Shown here: positions 11,174 to 21,714 of the stretch, piece after piece
How the letters are laid out: every line of letters begins with the position of its first letter
Numbering within the stretch: the stretch's first letter is position 1
NCBI GenBank assembly: GCA_032164245.1
Contig: JAVMKO010000002.1
Location: forward strand, 92,579,340-92,643,339
Direction: 5' to 3'
Source of the DNA: Sternotherus odoratus
Lineage: Eukaryota; Chordata; Testudines; Kinosternidae
Length of the DNA: 64,000 nucleotides
Notes under the pieces: generated by a model
The model's database searches: none
The model's input: only the letters and a program-made list of their open reading frames with translations
Told to the model about the DNA's origin: nothing
Position numbers and translations under genes: made by a program

Positions 11174-11730
11174 CAGGGCTGGCGACAGAAATTTTGGGCC
11201 CCCCTACTTTGATAGTTTGGGGGCCCCCCAGCCCAGCCGCCCCCCCCCACAGCGCAGCCGACAGCGGTTGGGGGCCCCCCCAGCCCAGCCCAGCCGGCAC
11301 TCCCCTCCCCCCAGCCCAGCCGACAGCGGATGGGGGCCCCCCAAGCCCAGCTGGGCCCCCCACCAGCCCAGCCGACAGTGGCTGGCCCCCCCCTGGGCCC
11401 CCCCCCCAGCCCAGCCGACAGCGGCTGGGGCCCCCCCCAGCCCAGCCGGCGCTCCCCCCCCCTCCCCCGGGCAGCGAGAGCTGCGTGAGCCGCCCTTTCT
11501 CCCCCCCCCTCCCCCGGACAGCGCTGCTGCCGCTGGCCGGGCTCACAGTTCCTGCTGGGGCCAGGCTCGCTCGTCTGGGGGAGAGCTGCGCCGCCTCCCC
11601 GCCCCTTCCCCGCTCTCCAGGTCCGGCGACAAGGGGGGACGACAACGGGTACAGCTGTGTACCGGGGCCCCCCTAAAGTCGGGGGGCCCGGTACAGCTGT
11701 ACCCGTAGTACCGCCCTGTCGCCGGCCCTG
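11174..11730. mobile_element. Non-autonomous hAT, 557 bp, with 8-bp TSD
   Basis: An exact 8-bp duplication, CTCTTAGT (11166-11173 and 11731-11738), flanks terminal inverted repeats CAGGGCTGGCGACAG and, reverse-complemented, CAGGGCCGGCGACAG. The interior is very C-rich on the plus strand, with repeated CCCAGCCCAGCCGACAGCGG units (11230-11460). A near-perfect palindrome lies close to the right end (11647-11706). The open frames across it are low-complexity Pro/Gly runs, not genes. Confidence 0.94.
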
Positions 11731-11738
11731 CTCTTAGT

Positions 11739-12165
11739 TGCCTGAAGAAAGCCTCGTCCATCCCATCCCCCTGGTCTGATGGTCTATAGCAGACTCCAAC
11801 CACCACACAACCCTTGTTGCTCACACTTCTAAACTTAATCCAGAGCCTCTCAGGTTTTTCTGTAGTTTCATACTGGAGCTCTGAGCAGTCCTACTGCTCT
11901 CTTACATACAATGCAACTCCCCCATCTTTTCTGCCCTGCCTGTCCTTGCTGAACAGTTTATATCCATCCATGACAGTGCTCCAGTCATGTGTGTTATCCC
12001 ACCAAGTCTCTGTTATTCCAATCACATCACAATTCCTTGATTGTGCCAGGACTTCCAGTCCTCCCTGCTTGTTTCCCAGGCTTCTTGCATTTGTGTATAG
12101 GCACTTAAGATGACTTGCTGATTGAAGATCTTTGTGATTCTTCTCATGCTCTAGTCCTAACCCGT
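11739..12165 (-). pseudogene. CR1 endonuclease N-terminal part
   Basis: The minus strand encodes the middle of the CR1 endonuclease, including the GCVVVGVCYRPSDQGDG block and the EAFFRQL block just upstream of the hAT insertion at 11730. Sequence upstream (to about 12165) continues the endonuclease in a degraded frame. Similarity to CR1 seems to end near 12165, so ORF1 and the 5' UTR are absent, as is usual for 5'-truncated CR1 copies. Confidence 0.85.
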
Positions 12166-12646
12166 CTTCCTTCCAAGCGGGCCGGAATTAGGCCATGCGG
12201 GGCTCTAGGTGCACCATGTCTGGGAAGCAGCAGTTAGGGCATCATTAGGCCCCCCCCCCCCCCCAGTACTTAACTCAGCAGCTGTGGCATATCTGAATAG
12301 GTGTGTCAAGTGTGCTAGCATATCTGGTCCTCTGCTGAAGCCCCCAGATTGCAGCGAACCTTGGAGTAAGCACAGATGCATGGGCAGTTCTCACCATTCA
12401 GTGCTGTGGTTTCAGGCTGTCTGTGGACCCAGGCTGAAATCTCTGCTTTGATTGCATTTAGGTCACTTTTTCTAGGTTTTCTGTGCAACCGTGATGGCAG
12501 ACACTCTCTTCAATGAAAGCTGAGATTCTGATGTAATCGCCTGACTCTACGAGCTGGAGCCCTAAACATGGTGCTTATGCCTTAACAGGCATCTCTTTAC
12601 AGGTTCCTGTCTCTAAACACAACATTGTATTTATGGAATCTCTTGA
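12166..12646. other. Unique spacer with a poly-C run
   Basis: This is a short spacer between the CR1 and the inverted-arm hAT. It includes a run of 15 C at 12250-12264. I see no coding or mobile-element signature. Confidence 0.5.
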
Positions 12647-13039
12647 GTTACTAATAGGGCTGTCAAGCGATTAAAAAAGTAATCATGATTAATCGTGCAA
12701 TTTAAAAAATTAATAGCGATTAATTGCACTGTTAAACAATGAGTATAATTTATTTAAATATTTTAGGATGTTTTCTACATTTTCAAATGTATTGATTTCA
12801 ATTACAATACAGAATACAAAGCATACAGTGCTCACCTATATTATTTTTATTACAAATATTTACACTGTAAAAAAACAAAAGGAATAGTATTTTCAGTTCA
12901 ACCAATGCAAGTACAGTACTGTAGTGCAATCTTTTTGTCATGGAAGTTGAATTTACAAATTTAGACCTATGTACAAAATATAACTGTACTCCAAAACAAA
13001 ACAATGCAAAACTTTAGAGTCTAAAAGTCCACTCCAGTC

Positions 13040-13273
13040 CTACTTCTTGTTAAACCAATTGCTCTGACAAACAAGTTTGTTTATATTTGCAGGAGGTAAT
13101 GCTACCCGCTTCTTGTTCACAATGTCACCTGAAAATGAGAGCAGGCTTTCTAATAGCACATTTGTAGCCGGCACTGCAAGGCATTTATGTGCCAGATATG
13201 CTAAATATTCGTGTGCCTCTTCCTGCTTTGGCCACAAATCCAGAGGACATGCTTCTGTGCTGATGACACTCAT
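13040..13273 (-). pseudogene. hAT transposase C-terminal dimerisation domain (left arm copy)
   Basis: This open frame encodes the hAT C-terminal dimerisation region: HEYLAYLAHKCLAVPATNV, then LLSFSGDIVNKKRVALPPAN and INKLVCQSNWFNKK before a stop. The same region is encoded on the plus strand at about 13700-13933. The two copies are related by inversion, and this one lacks any catalytic region upstream on its own strand. Confidence 0.85.
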
Positions 13274-13276
13274 AAA

Positions 13277-13933
13277 AGAAGTGTTAATTCAATTTGAGAC
13301 TGAACTTATTGGGGAAGAATTGTATGTCCCTTGCTCTGGTTTACCTGCATTCTGCCATATCTTTCATGTTATAGCAGTCTCGGATGATGACCTAGCACAT
13401 GTTGTTCATTTTAAGAATGCTTTCACTGCAGATTTGACAAAACACAAGGAGGGTACCAATGTGAGATTTCTAAAAATAGCTACAGTACTTGACCCAAGGT
13501 TTAAGAATCTGAAGTGCCTTCCAAAATCTGAGAGGTGTGGAGCATGCTTTCAGAGGTCTTAAAAGAGCAACATTCAGATGCACAAACTACAGAATCTGAA
13601 ACACCAAAGAAGAAAATCAACCTTCTGCTGGTGGCATCTGACTCCAGTGATGACAATAAACATGCGTTGGTCCGTACTGCTTTGGATCATTATTGCGCAG
13701 AGCCTGTCATCAATGTGTATGCATGTCCTCTGGAATGGTTATTGAAGCATGAAAAGACATATGAATCTTTAGTGCATCTGACATGTAAATATCTTACAAC
13801 GCTGACTACAACAGTGCCATAAGAATGCCTGTTCTCATTTTCAGGTGACACTGTAAATAAGAAGCGGACAGCATTATCTCCTACAAATGTGAACAAACTT
13901 GTTTGTCAGAGTGATTGGCTGAACAAGAAGTAG
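13277..13933 (+). pseudogene. hAT transposase C-terminal half (right arm copy)
   Basis: The plus strand encodes part of a hAT-superfamily transposase. Landmarks are SGLPAFCHIFHVIAVSDDD, the conserved ATVLDPRFKNL block near 13480, and the dimerisation region ECLFSFSGDTVNKKRTALSP ending in LNKK and a stop at 13931-13933. A frameshift near 13530 joins two open frames (13077-13562 and 13535-13822). One nonsense codon at 13820-13822 falls where the inverted arm copy has a sense codon. The N-terminal BED-type region and the first catalytic part are absent, so no functional enzyme is possible. Confidence 0.88.
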
Positions 13934-14344
13934 GACTGAGTGGACTTATATGTGCTAACGTTTTTACATTGTTTTGTTTCTGAGTGCAGTTATGTTACAA
14001 AAAAAATCTACACTTGTAAGTTGCACTTTCATGATAAAGAGATTTCACTATGATACTTGAATGAGGTGAATTGCAAAATACTATTTCTTTTATCATTTTT
14101 ACAGTGTAAATATTTGTAATAAAAAATAGTGGAGCAGTGTACATTTTGTATTCTGTGCTGAAATTGAATTTAATATATTCAAAAATGTCGAAAAACATTC
14201 AAAAATACTTAATAAATTTTGATCGGTATTCTATTTAACAATGCGATTAAAACTATGATTAATCACTATTTCAAAAATTGCAATTAATGTATTTGAGTTA
14301 ATCGCATGAGTTAACTCTGATTAACTGACAGCCCTAGTTACTAA

Positions 14345-17019
14345 TATGCCACCCACATGTTGTTGTATGATCTTCAATGAACTGTGAGGAAAGGATTCTG
14401 GAAAATCTTCTATCTGCCTGAAACCGTCTTGCATGTCAACTTTCTAGCTGAGAGCTCTCTGTTGTAACATGTATACTCCCAGCAGCCCTAATGTCCATCT
14501 ATTCTATGAGGCTAAGAGGTTTTGTCATTTTAAAAAAATGTTTCTGTGCTCCTGCTGGTAACATTTGTCTGTTTATGAATAAACATAAATTCTGAGATTT
14601 TTATGTGCCCTGGCTTACAAACGAGAGGGTTAAAAAAAAAAAAGAGTTCACTCTCAGTTTGAGAATCTGGGGAAAGTGATGTTTGTTTGTTTGTTTGTTA
14701 CAAAGGAAGAAGCTTAACAAGTACATAACATTTCCACCCAAATGTCACCCTTTATAAAATTCAAGTATGTGACAATTTCCCATTTCCAGTACTTTTCCAA
14801 ACAATAGTCAAGACAAAACAGAACTAGAAAATTGCAAAGCTTCCATTAAGGAAGAAATGCTGGTGCACCCTTAATTATGAAGCCACTCTTGGCATCTCTA
14901 TGCAACATTGGGCATATATATAGTAGCTTTCATCCAGGCATTTCCAGGATTTTCCAAACAGGAACGAGTTAATCATCTCAGTGCCTCTATATGGTATGTG
15001 TTGGAACAATTTTACAGATAGATAATTGGTGCACAAAGAAAAGCCCAATATCCTGATTTTTCTGAGGTAATGAACACACAGGGCCTATAACTTCTGTCAC
15101 ATTGTCTATGAAAATATATATTGAAATTATACGCTATATTAAAGAGGCCAGTGTTCAAGGGTGAAATCCTGTTCCATTGACTTCAGTGAAGATTTGGCTA
15201 TTGATTTCAATGGAGCTAGGGTTTCACCCTAAATGCTTATCAACTAGGTAACATTTAATAAAGCATGTATTACACATTGTACAGTACTAGGGTTTTAGCT
15301 ACTATGACATACATAGAAGAGAAACAGAATGGAAATAGTAGTAGTTGTACTGAATACGATTTGGCTGATTCATTTCACTATTTTAAAAAATTATATTCAT
15401 GCAGTAATGGCTTCTTGTTTTCATTGATGTAGTAGAGGGGGCACTTGGGGAAAGTCTTGTCAAAACTTTACTTCCAAATTGAATAACACATTGAAATCAT
15501 TTCCCTGCCTCCAACTATGATCATCTCCTCTCTTTAAACTGCTTAATCATCCCTGCCAGAGATGACTCACCTGGGGCTCATAAAATATTTCTAAAGAGCA
15601 AACTTTTCTTCGTATGGAGTGCAACAGATTGTTTGAAAATTAACTGCCATTTGGTGCAATTTCCCTAGGGAGAAAAGCCATAAATACACCTAAGATTTTT
15701 ATACCTCACTCCTCCAAGCACTTTGACTGGTACAGATTTGAACACTGCTTCACAATCAATGATCACTGTATTGTCTCTGTTCAAGGCTAAAGTAACCAAT
15801 AGAGCACTTGAAATGTTGCTTCCTCAAAGGTGCTTCTTCTCCCCATATAAATTAATACAATGATCACTCTCTCACCCCTCCTCCTCTCTGCAGCTTATAC
15901 ATCCCTAATACGTAAGGATTCGTGCTAGGCCAATGGCACATTTTTCTTCTTGTTATTCTGGGAGTCCCTTTTAAAAAAACTGACAGCATGACAGTAGGTA
16001 TTTTGCTGCTCCATCATCTTCCTTTGGCTTCCTGGTATGTGTGCATGAAAGGCTAAAGCGGTCACTTCTTTAGGAGTGGTTGATTTGTGTGCAGGTTTTG
16101 TTGAGGAAGTTCTCAGTACTTTAAACATGTTATGCATAAAGGTTTAAAGCCAATATTCTTTCTGTGCTCTTCGTGTGGAGTATTTCTATTTTTGGCATGA
16201 AGTTCTACCAAAAGTTCTAAAAAGAAAAAACAAACAATAGTGTTTGTTTTTAATTAAGAAATGCAGATTGAAAAAACAGGTGGAGCTGATCTGAAATGGA
16301 TTCACACCGACGTTTTCCCCCCAACATAAGAAGAAATATTTCTTTAGAGGAGGTTGGTGTTGAATTTATCATTTTCCCTCCCTAGTGGTTCTGGCTGTTG
16401 CATTTCCTGACACCAGAAGTTCATTGTATTTAATAACCAACTTCCTATTGCATTAGCAAATTTCCATCTGGTTGGAAAGGTACATGATTGCATTACTATT
16501 TGTCTTCACAGCTACGGAGCAAACTGTAATTTGCTTATAGCCTCATAAATATGGCTAATGTAATGATATACACCTCATATCACCGCAGAAAGGTTTTGCT
16601 TTGCGCAGCATACATCTACATTCGTGAATAAACAAGCAGTGTGGATAGAGAGGTGAGGGAAACATAGGAAACAGCAACTGTTCTGTAAAACATAACTTTA
16701 CCAATAGTTCATATGGAAAATCCAGAGGAAAGCGCAATTAGAATTCCTTTTGTAAATAATAGGACAGAACTGCAGAACTACAATTCATTTGCAAATTCAA
16801 CACAAACAATTTTGGATTGAACAAAGACCTACAATGGCTCGCTCATTACAGAAATAGTTTCTCCTCTCTCCATGTCCACACCCCCCATTCAAATGCTAGA
16901 AGAATAACCCACCCTCCCTGATCGGAGATAACAAGCTGGTTCAGCCTAATTGGACTAACCTTTTTACCTCCCACCTGGTTCTTGCCTACTTTTCTATACC
17001 TGCCTCTGGACACTTCCAC
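14345..17019. other. Mostly unique AT-rich DNA, no supported gene
   Basis: No coding region is supported. A short palindromic motif at about 15158-15233 reads GGGTGAAATCCTG on one side and AGGGTTTCACCCT on the other, with CATTGACTTCAGTG-type repeats between. It is of the kind dispersed in reptile genomes. A (TTTG) run lies near 14683-14699. 16885-17019 may be body sequence of the adjacent Penelope-like fragment. Confidence 0.5.
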
Positions 17020-17150
17020 TGCTTGCATCCGACGAAGTGGGTATTAGCCCACGAAAGCTCATGCTTCAAAACTTTATAGTTAGTCTTTAAGGTGCCACAG
17101 GACTTTGTTACCTCTGCTATTCCAGACTAACACGGCTACCTCTCTGATTC
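17020..17150 (+). mobile_element. Penelope-like element terminal fragment, hammerhead-like motif
   Basis: The segment holds a hairpin GTGGGTATTAGCCCAC followed directly by GAAA (17053-17056). Next come TTAGTCTTTAAGGTGCCACA and CCAGACTAACACGGCTACC. The same sequence is found in both arms of the insert at 23281-23492. The arrangement XXGAYGA, short stem, GAAA resembles the core of the hammerhead ribozymes described in Penelope-like retroelements; here the first box reads CCGACGA. Assignment to Penelope rests on that motif and on the inverted-arm layout of sister copies; no reverse transcriptase is present. Confidence 0.55.
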
Positions 17151-17196
17151 TTGAATTTGTGTGTGAGAGATCCGTCCTACAACTTGACAGGTTTAC

Positions 17197-17690
17197 GTTT
17201 AGCAGCCGTGTTAGTCTGTATCTGTAAATAAGATAAGGAAGATTTGTGGCACCTTAAAGACTAACCAGTTTATTTCAGCATAAGCTTTCATGGGCTATAG
17301 AGATGCATCTGATGAAGTGGGCTATAGCCCACAAAAGCTTATGCTGAAATAAACTGGTTAGTCTCTAAGGGCTTGTCCTCACTGGGGGGGGGGGGGAGAA
17401 TGACGGCGGATACGCAACTTCAGCTATGTGAATCACGTAGCTGAAGTTTGCGTATCTGCTGCTGACTTACCGCTCGTCCCCACGGCGGCGGCAGTCGGTG
17501 GCGTGCTCCCCCATCGACTCCAGCTTGCGCCTCCCGGCAAGCTGGAGTTCCAGAGTCGACGGGGGAGCCGCGGGCGATCGATTTATCGCGTCTTAATGAG
17601 ACGCGATAAATCGATCGCCAGAAGATCGATCCCTGCCGGCTCTAGTGAAGACGAGCCCCAATGTGCCACAAATCTTCCTTGTCTTATTCC
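17197..17690. mobile_element. Palindromic Penelope-like fragment, interrupted by a MITE
   Basis: The left arm (17197-17300) and right arm (17303-17368 plus 17659-17690) are reverse complements. CAGCCGTGTTAGTCTG, GGAAGATTTGTGGCACC and AACCAGTTTATTTCAGCATA on the left are matched by TATGCTGAAATAAACTGGTT and TGCCACAAATCTTCCTTGTC on the right. At the centre of the right arm lies CTGATGA (17309-17315), a perfect stem GTGGGCTATAGCCCAC, then AAAA: a hammerhead-like core with one altered base in the GAAA box. The Harbinger-like MITE at 17369-17658 splits the right arm. Confidence 0.65.
17369..17658. mobile_element. Harbinger-like MITE, copy 1
   Basis: Ends are GGGCTTGTCCTCACT and, reverse-complemented, GGGCTCGTCTTCACTAG, with a 3-bp flank TAA/CAA consistent with the TWA targets of PIF/Harbinger elements. 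The interior has imperfect palindromes: CTTCAGCTATGTGAATCACG with its complement, CAGCTTGCGCCTCCCGGCAA with GCAAGCTGGAG, and GACGCGATAAATCGATCG. The same sequence recurs in inverse orientation at 45804-46099 and, shortened, at 46223-46326. There is no coding capacity. Confidence 0.82.
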
Positions 17691-18117
17691 TACAATTTAG
17701 AACTTGGCAAAGAGTGGGATTTCTGGAGAGGATGCCCCTCTCTGGAATGTTACAACACTCATTGGGTGGGATGATGAATGTCCTTCCTAAAATATTTCTA
17801 CCTAACAAATTATAAACCGGAAAACAGGGCATGGAATTAAAGTTAATTGCATCTTCCGACTTACCAGGGTTGTTGACTGCTCCGAAGAGATGGCTACTTT
17901 ATGCCATATTAGCTTGTGCATTTTTATCATACCTACTACCCAGTTAATGAAACTGACCATAACAATATGATTTGAGGGCTACTGAATGGCTAGAGTTTGA
18001 GATAATGGGTGAAATATGAAGCAAATGGGGCCAGGATTTTACTCGTATTAAATTTGCATCTAGAGGCCTCTACAAGATCAGTCAACGTTAGGTACTTTAT
18101 CTCCATTTCCATAGTAT

Positions 18118-18325
18118 CTGATCACCTTGCAATCTTTTTGTGCATTTATTCTCACACCCTTGTGAGGTAGGGAAATGCTATTATCCCCATTTTACAAATA
18201 GCCTCTCTGTGCCTCAGTGCCCGAAGAATGATGCTTACAGTCACACGTGAAGTCTGTGACAGACAGGGAATGAAGCCAGGTCTCTCGAATCCCAGACTAA
18301 CTCCCTAATCACTGCACCATCCATC
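18118..18325 (-). repeat. MIR/CORE-SINE-like ancient SINE
   Basis: Read on the minus strand it has the layout of MIR-type CORE-SINEs: a degenerate tRNA-like head ending near ACTGCACCATCC (plus strand 18318-18329), a CTGTGTGACCTTG-like core, then a tail complementary to TTATCCCCATTTTACAAAT (18181-18199). It is strongly diverged. Confidence 0.65.
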
Positions 18326-18344
18326 GTTCCTCAGAATCCTATTG

Positions 18345-18540
18345 TGCGGAGTGTGTACATATACCTAATGAGAAACGGTCTCTGTCCCAAAGAGCTTACA
18401 GTCCACATGGACGAGTAGAAGGGGAAACCGAGGCAAAGTGACTTGCCCAAGGACGAACAGGGCAGTAGCAGAGTCAAGAATAGAACGCTAGGTTTCCTGA
18501 CATCCAGTGCAGCATCCTGTCCCCTGGACCATGCTCCCTT
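18345..18540 (-). repeat. MIR-like SINE, second copy
   Basis: This is a diverged SINE containing GAGGCAAAGTGACTTGCCCA (18430-18449) on the plus strand and AAGAGCTTACAGTCCACATG toward its 3' side in minus orientation. A related copy with the same order of blocks lies at 52245-52500. Confidence 0.6.
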
Positions 18541-18637
18541 TTCTCTGAAGGATTTTATGGTAAATACAGCATAATGGCAGCTATTATATTGCTTGTGCTT
18601 ATTTTGTGCCTTCCTCTTCAAAGTAAAGAAATGGATA

Positions 18638-18926
18638 CAGTAAACCCTTGATTTAACGGACCTCGATTTAACGGACTTCGGATCAACGGACAAAATTTCT
18701 GAGCAAGTCTGATGCATCTGAAATCCATTTCTGGTGGGCTGGCTGCCAGCTCCCGGCTGCCGCCCGGGTCCCAGCAGCGGGCGGGCTGCGGAGCTGTCGC
18801 CCCGACCCTGTGGAGGGCGGGCTGCTGCTCCGACAGCTCTTTTTAAAATTATTATTAAATAACAGACTTTTTGATTTAACGGACACCCCCTCACCCAAAT
18901 TAGTCCGTTAAATGGAGGTTTTACTG
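18638..18926. mobile_element. Tigger/pogo-like MITE with TA target duplication
   Basis: The element is flanked by TA (18636-18637 and 18927-18928). Terminal inverted repeats are CAGTAAACCCTTGATTTAAC and, reverse-complemented, CAGTAAAACCTCCATTTAAC, with further subterminal copies of TTTAACGGAC. Ends beginning CAGT and a TA duplication fit Tigger-type Tc/mariner elements. The interior (18733-18835) is GC-rich and contains GGGCTGGCTGCCAGCTCCCG, similar to fillers in other elements here. No transposase is encoded. Confidence 0.88.
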
Positions 18927-21053
18927 TATTTTTCTTTTGGACCCACATTATGTATGTGGCAAATCGGATCAGGTGATATAATACCACATGACGTGAGCCT
19001 GAGCCCTCAATAATGCAAACATAATTTGCGGCTTCTCTTGTATATGGAAATGCACCTGAAATGCTGACAGAAGACCTGGCATTGGGTGGGTTTGCTGTCA
19101 GATCTGGGTAGAGCAGATAGGTGTATTTTATTAGGGTAATGTCTTTCTAAATATATATTTGTGTTTATCCCATTCAGTACTGGGGGGAGGGTGGGTAGGT
19201 AGGTGTGTACACACACGTTAGTGCTGGATGGAATCAAACCTCAGATGATTTTGTGGCTAAACTACTCCTCACAACTAATGGAGATTCTTATGATGGAAAG
19301 CATCCAACCTATGTACTATGCAATTTATCTTCTCAAGTGGCCTGTAGAAATGCACCTTAAAGATATAAGGTAAAAAATTTCAAAATGCCTAAGTGACTTT
19401 GGGAAGTTAATTTTTGTTGACTCCTTGGTGCTTTAGGGCTCGATTATTAAAGGTACTTAGGCCTCTAAAGATGAAGATTGGCAACTAGGCATTTGAAAAT
19501 CATATAGGCACCTATGTACATTTTAAGATGCATAAATACTTTTAAAAACCTGGGCCTATGTCAGGCACTTTTGAAGGTTTTATGATGGGTGTCAAAAAAT
19601 CCTTCCCCCTCCCCCAAAGATAAACACAGCTAAGCAGGATCCAGATACCCTCTTGTCACTGTAGGTAATGTTCTCCCCTACGTAGAGTACAAGCTCATTT
19701 CTGTGCATCACTTAAGTCCCACTTAAACTTTCCCATTAGAGTTCAAGTGGGATTTAAGTGGTACGTGGATCTTGGCTTGGCTCCCTGCACAGGGGTGAAT
19801 TTCACTTTGTATGCCCAGAACCAGAGATGATGATTAATACAAATCAACCTGTTTGATGCTCTGGATTTCCTGGTGTGTTAATGGAGTATTTGTGGCTATT
19901 GGGGTTTCTAGAAGCCTAAGGGAATTTTCTCAGAGGCCTTCTGGCCAATGTCTCTCTTCCTTTATATTATACTGCCAAGCAGCGGAGTATGAGGAAAACT
20001 TAAAACTGGAGTAAAATAGGAACATAAAAATCCTCTCCTACAGAAGGTGATAGTAATTTTATTAAAATTATTTGTGAACCTTCATATTTAATTGAAATGA
20101 AAAGGAAAATTGATGAAAGAAAATGAGTATCTTGAATTTCATCTGGTTTATGATGAGCTGGAAATCCTCACTGGAATTACTTCCTTGTAACTTAGTTACT
20201 TGTATTAATTTTGCCTGTGAAGGAAAAGTGTTGTGAAGCCTTTCGTTAGTAATTCAAAAACACAGCACCAAATTCTCCACTGGCATAACTCCAATGACAT
20301 GCCAGCAGAGAAATTTGGCCCATATTATTTGAGGAAGGTTGTCAATTTGTGTTTTCTCCAGTTTCATTCTGAGCATTATAATTTCAATTTTTTCCCCCCT
20401 GAACTCAGCTTTGTCTTTAGATGAGTGTACTTGAGACCCTAGTTATAAATGAACTGATCCTCATGCAGAGTTGGTTGAAAAATGTGAATTTTGGAAGGGG
20501 GATATTTGTCTCTGTTTTTGCTGTTGAAAACTTTTGTGCAAATGTGAATGAAAATTTTCTCCCCCCACCCTTTTTTTTTACACAAAATAAGGGAATTTTG
20601 GAAATGATCAGCTAGATTCTACCTCACGTTTCCATAAATCAGAGATAAACAGCCCCTTTCTCCAGGAGCATGTGGCTGGGCATAAATGCTCCTTCTCGTA
20701 TGTGTACACCCGCGTACACGCACCCCTCTCTTCAGCTCAGAACAGCCAAGGAAGAAACCTTCACTTGCCATTTCAAGTGTGGAGTCTATGAAGAAATCAG
20801 GCTTTGAACTCTATAATATCCTGAGAAAAAAATACAACAAAACATAGATGCATCTTGCATTGCTCAACTGCCCCACAGCTTTATTTACCTCTTCTCTCCC
20901 TCTCTCTCATCCCCTGCTCTCTTACATCTTGGAACACAGTTTTCCCTCCCCTATAGGAAGTCCCATTCATTCATGTTTTGAAGGAATTTCTTAATTCTCT
21001 TTCAGCAAGATTACCGCCATCCATGCCCCTTTTCCTCTTTTTCTGCCTTTGCC

Positions 21054-21074
21054 AGAGAGAGAGAGAGAGAGAGA
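21054..21074. repeat. (GA)n microsatellite
   Basis: About ten uninterrupted AG dinucleotides. Confidence 0.95.
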
Positions 21075-21690
21075 AGCAGAGCCTGCCCAGATGGTTAAGG
21101 ACCAAAAGGAAGGAACATTTTCTCATGCTTTTAAAAAGAGCACTTTCTTTCCTGCCTAATATTTAGCTCCTTCAAATGCAAATGGAGAGGTTTCGCTCCA
21201 AGGTTAGCATAACAATTATGGGAAAGCTTTAAATCTGAAGCATTTGTTTACATGATGAAAGGAGTCCACAGTCCAAAAGCTCTGAGGCCAAGGCTTTTCA
21301 CTAGCTGTTTTCTAAGTAGTGAACTGCAAGTCAATTTTAGACTACAAAGAAAACCAATTTATATCACGGTGTAAGCTAATTTTGGAGGGAGTTGTACACT
21401 ATAAATGATGTGTTTTTTTTTTAAAGTGTTACTGAAATAAACTAGTGATTCCCCCCCCTCCTCCCCCGCATCTTGATGTTTAATGAGACTCCTGACCTCC
21501 TTGATTTTTGTGATCATTCAGCAAGGCCTTTATAACTAGGGACAGCCAAAGCCAATGTAGCTCTAGTATTGCTCGTGTGGATTTTCCTCCAAAACCTATA
21601 TGAGTGTGTCAGGAGGGCACCCCACAGAATCAGCAGAATACCCCAAAGATGTAATTTTTCTGTCTTGTTTTTTCTGGTTTACTTGCTGCC

Positions 21691-21714
21691 GTGTGTGTGT
21701 GTGTGTGTGTGTGT
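21691..21714. repeat. (GT)12 microsatellite
   Basis: Twelve uninterrupted GT dinucleotides. Confidence 0.97.

Larger units (their letters stand above)
4337..12165 (-). mobile_element. CR1 LINE, 5'-truncated, split by three later insertions
   Basis: The minus strand reads as one CR1 non-LTR retrotransposon in four blocks: 4337-5860, 9993-10685, 11031-11173 and 11739-12165. Read in minus orientation they encode, in order, part of an apurinic-type endonuclease, the linker, the reverse transcriptase and the CR1 C-terminal region. They end at 4337 in the short octamer-like repeat (around AGAATCATAGAAT) usual for CR1 3' ends. The gaps between blocks are exactly filled by a PIF/Harbinger element and two hAT elements, so the CR1 is the oldest layer. 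The reading frame is broken by substitutions and small deletions, and the copy cannot be active. The 5' boundary near 12165 is approximate. Confidence 0.93.
12655..14336. mobile_element. Foldback hAT relic with ~610-bp inverted arms
   Basis: The exact 8-bp duplication GTTACTAA (12647-12654 and 14337-14344) and ends TAGGGCTGTCA / TGACAGCCCTA define a hAT insertion of 1682 bp. Unusually, the first ~610 bp and the last ~640 bp are diverged reverse complements. The arms include the terminal GATTAAT-rich repeats, an AT-rich UTR-like stretch (AATATTTACACTGTAA in both), and the transposase C-terminus with its stop codon. Only about 420 bp between the arms is single-copy, and it holds part of the transposase catalytic region in plus orientation. 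The element therefore has two 3' ends facing outward and no recognisable 5' gene end. Confidence 0.93.

Noticed and set aside
11194..11708. Overlapping 158-163-codon Pro- and Gly-rich frames
   Set aside because: They are translations of the C-rich repetitive interior of a hAT with clear ends and TSD; low complexity in all frames.
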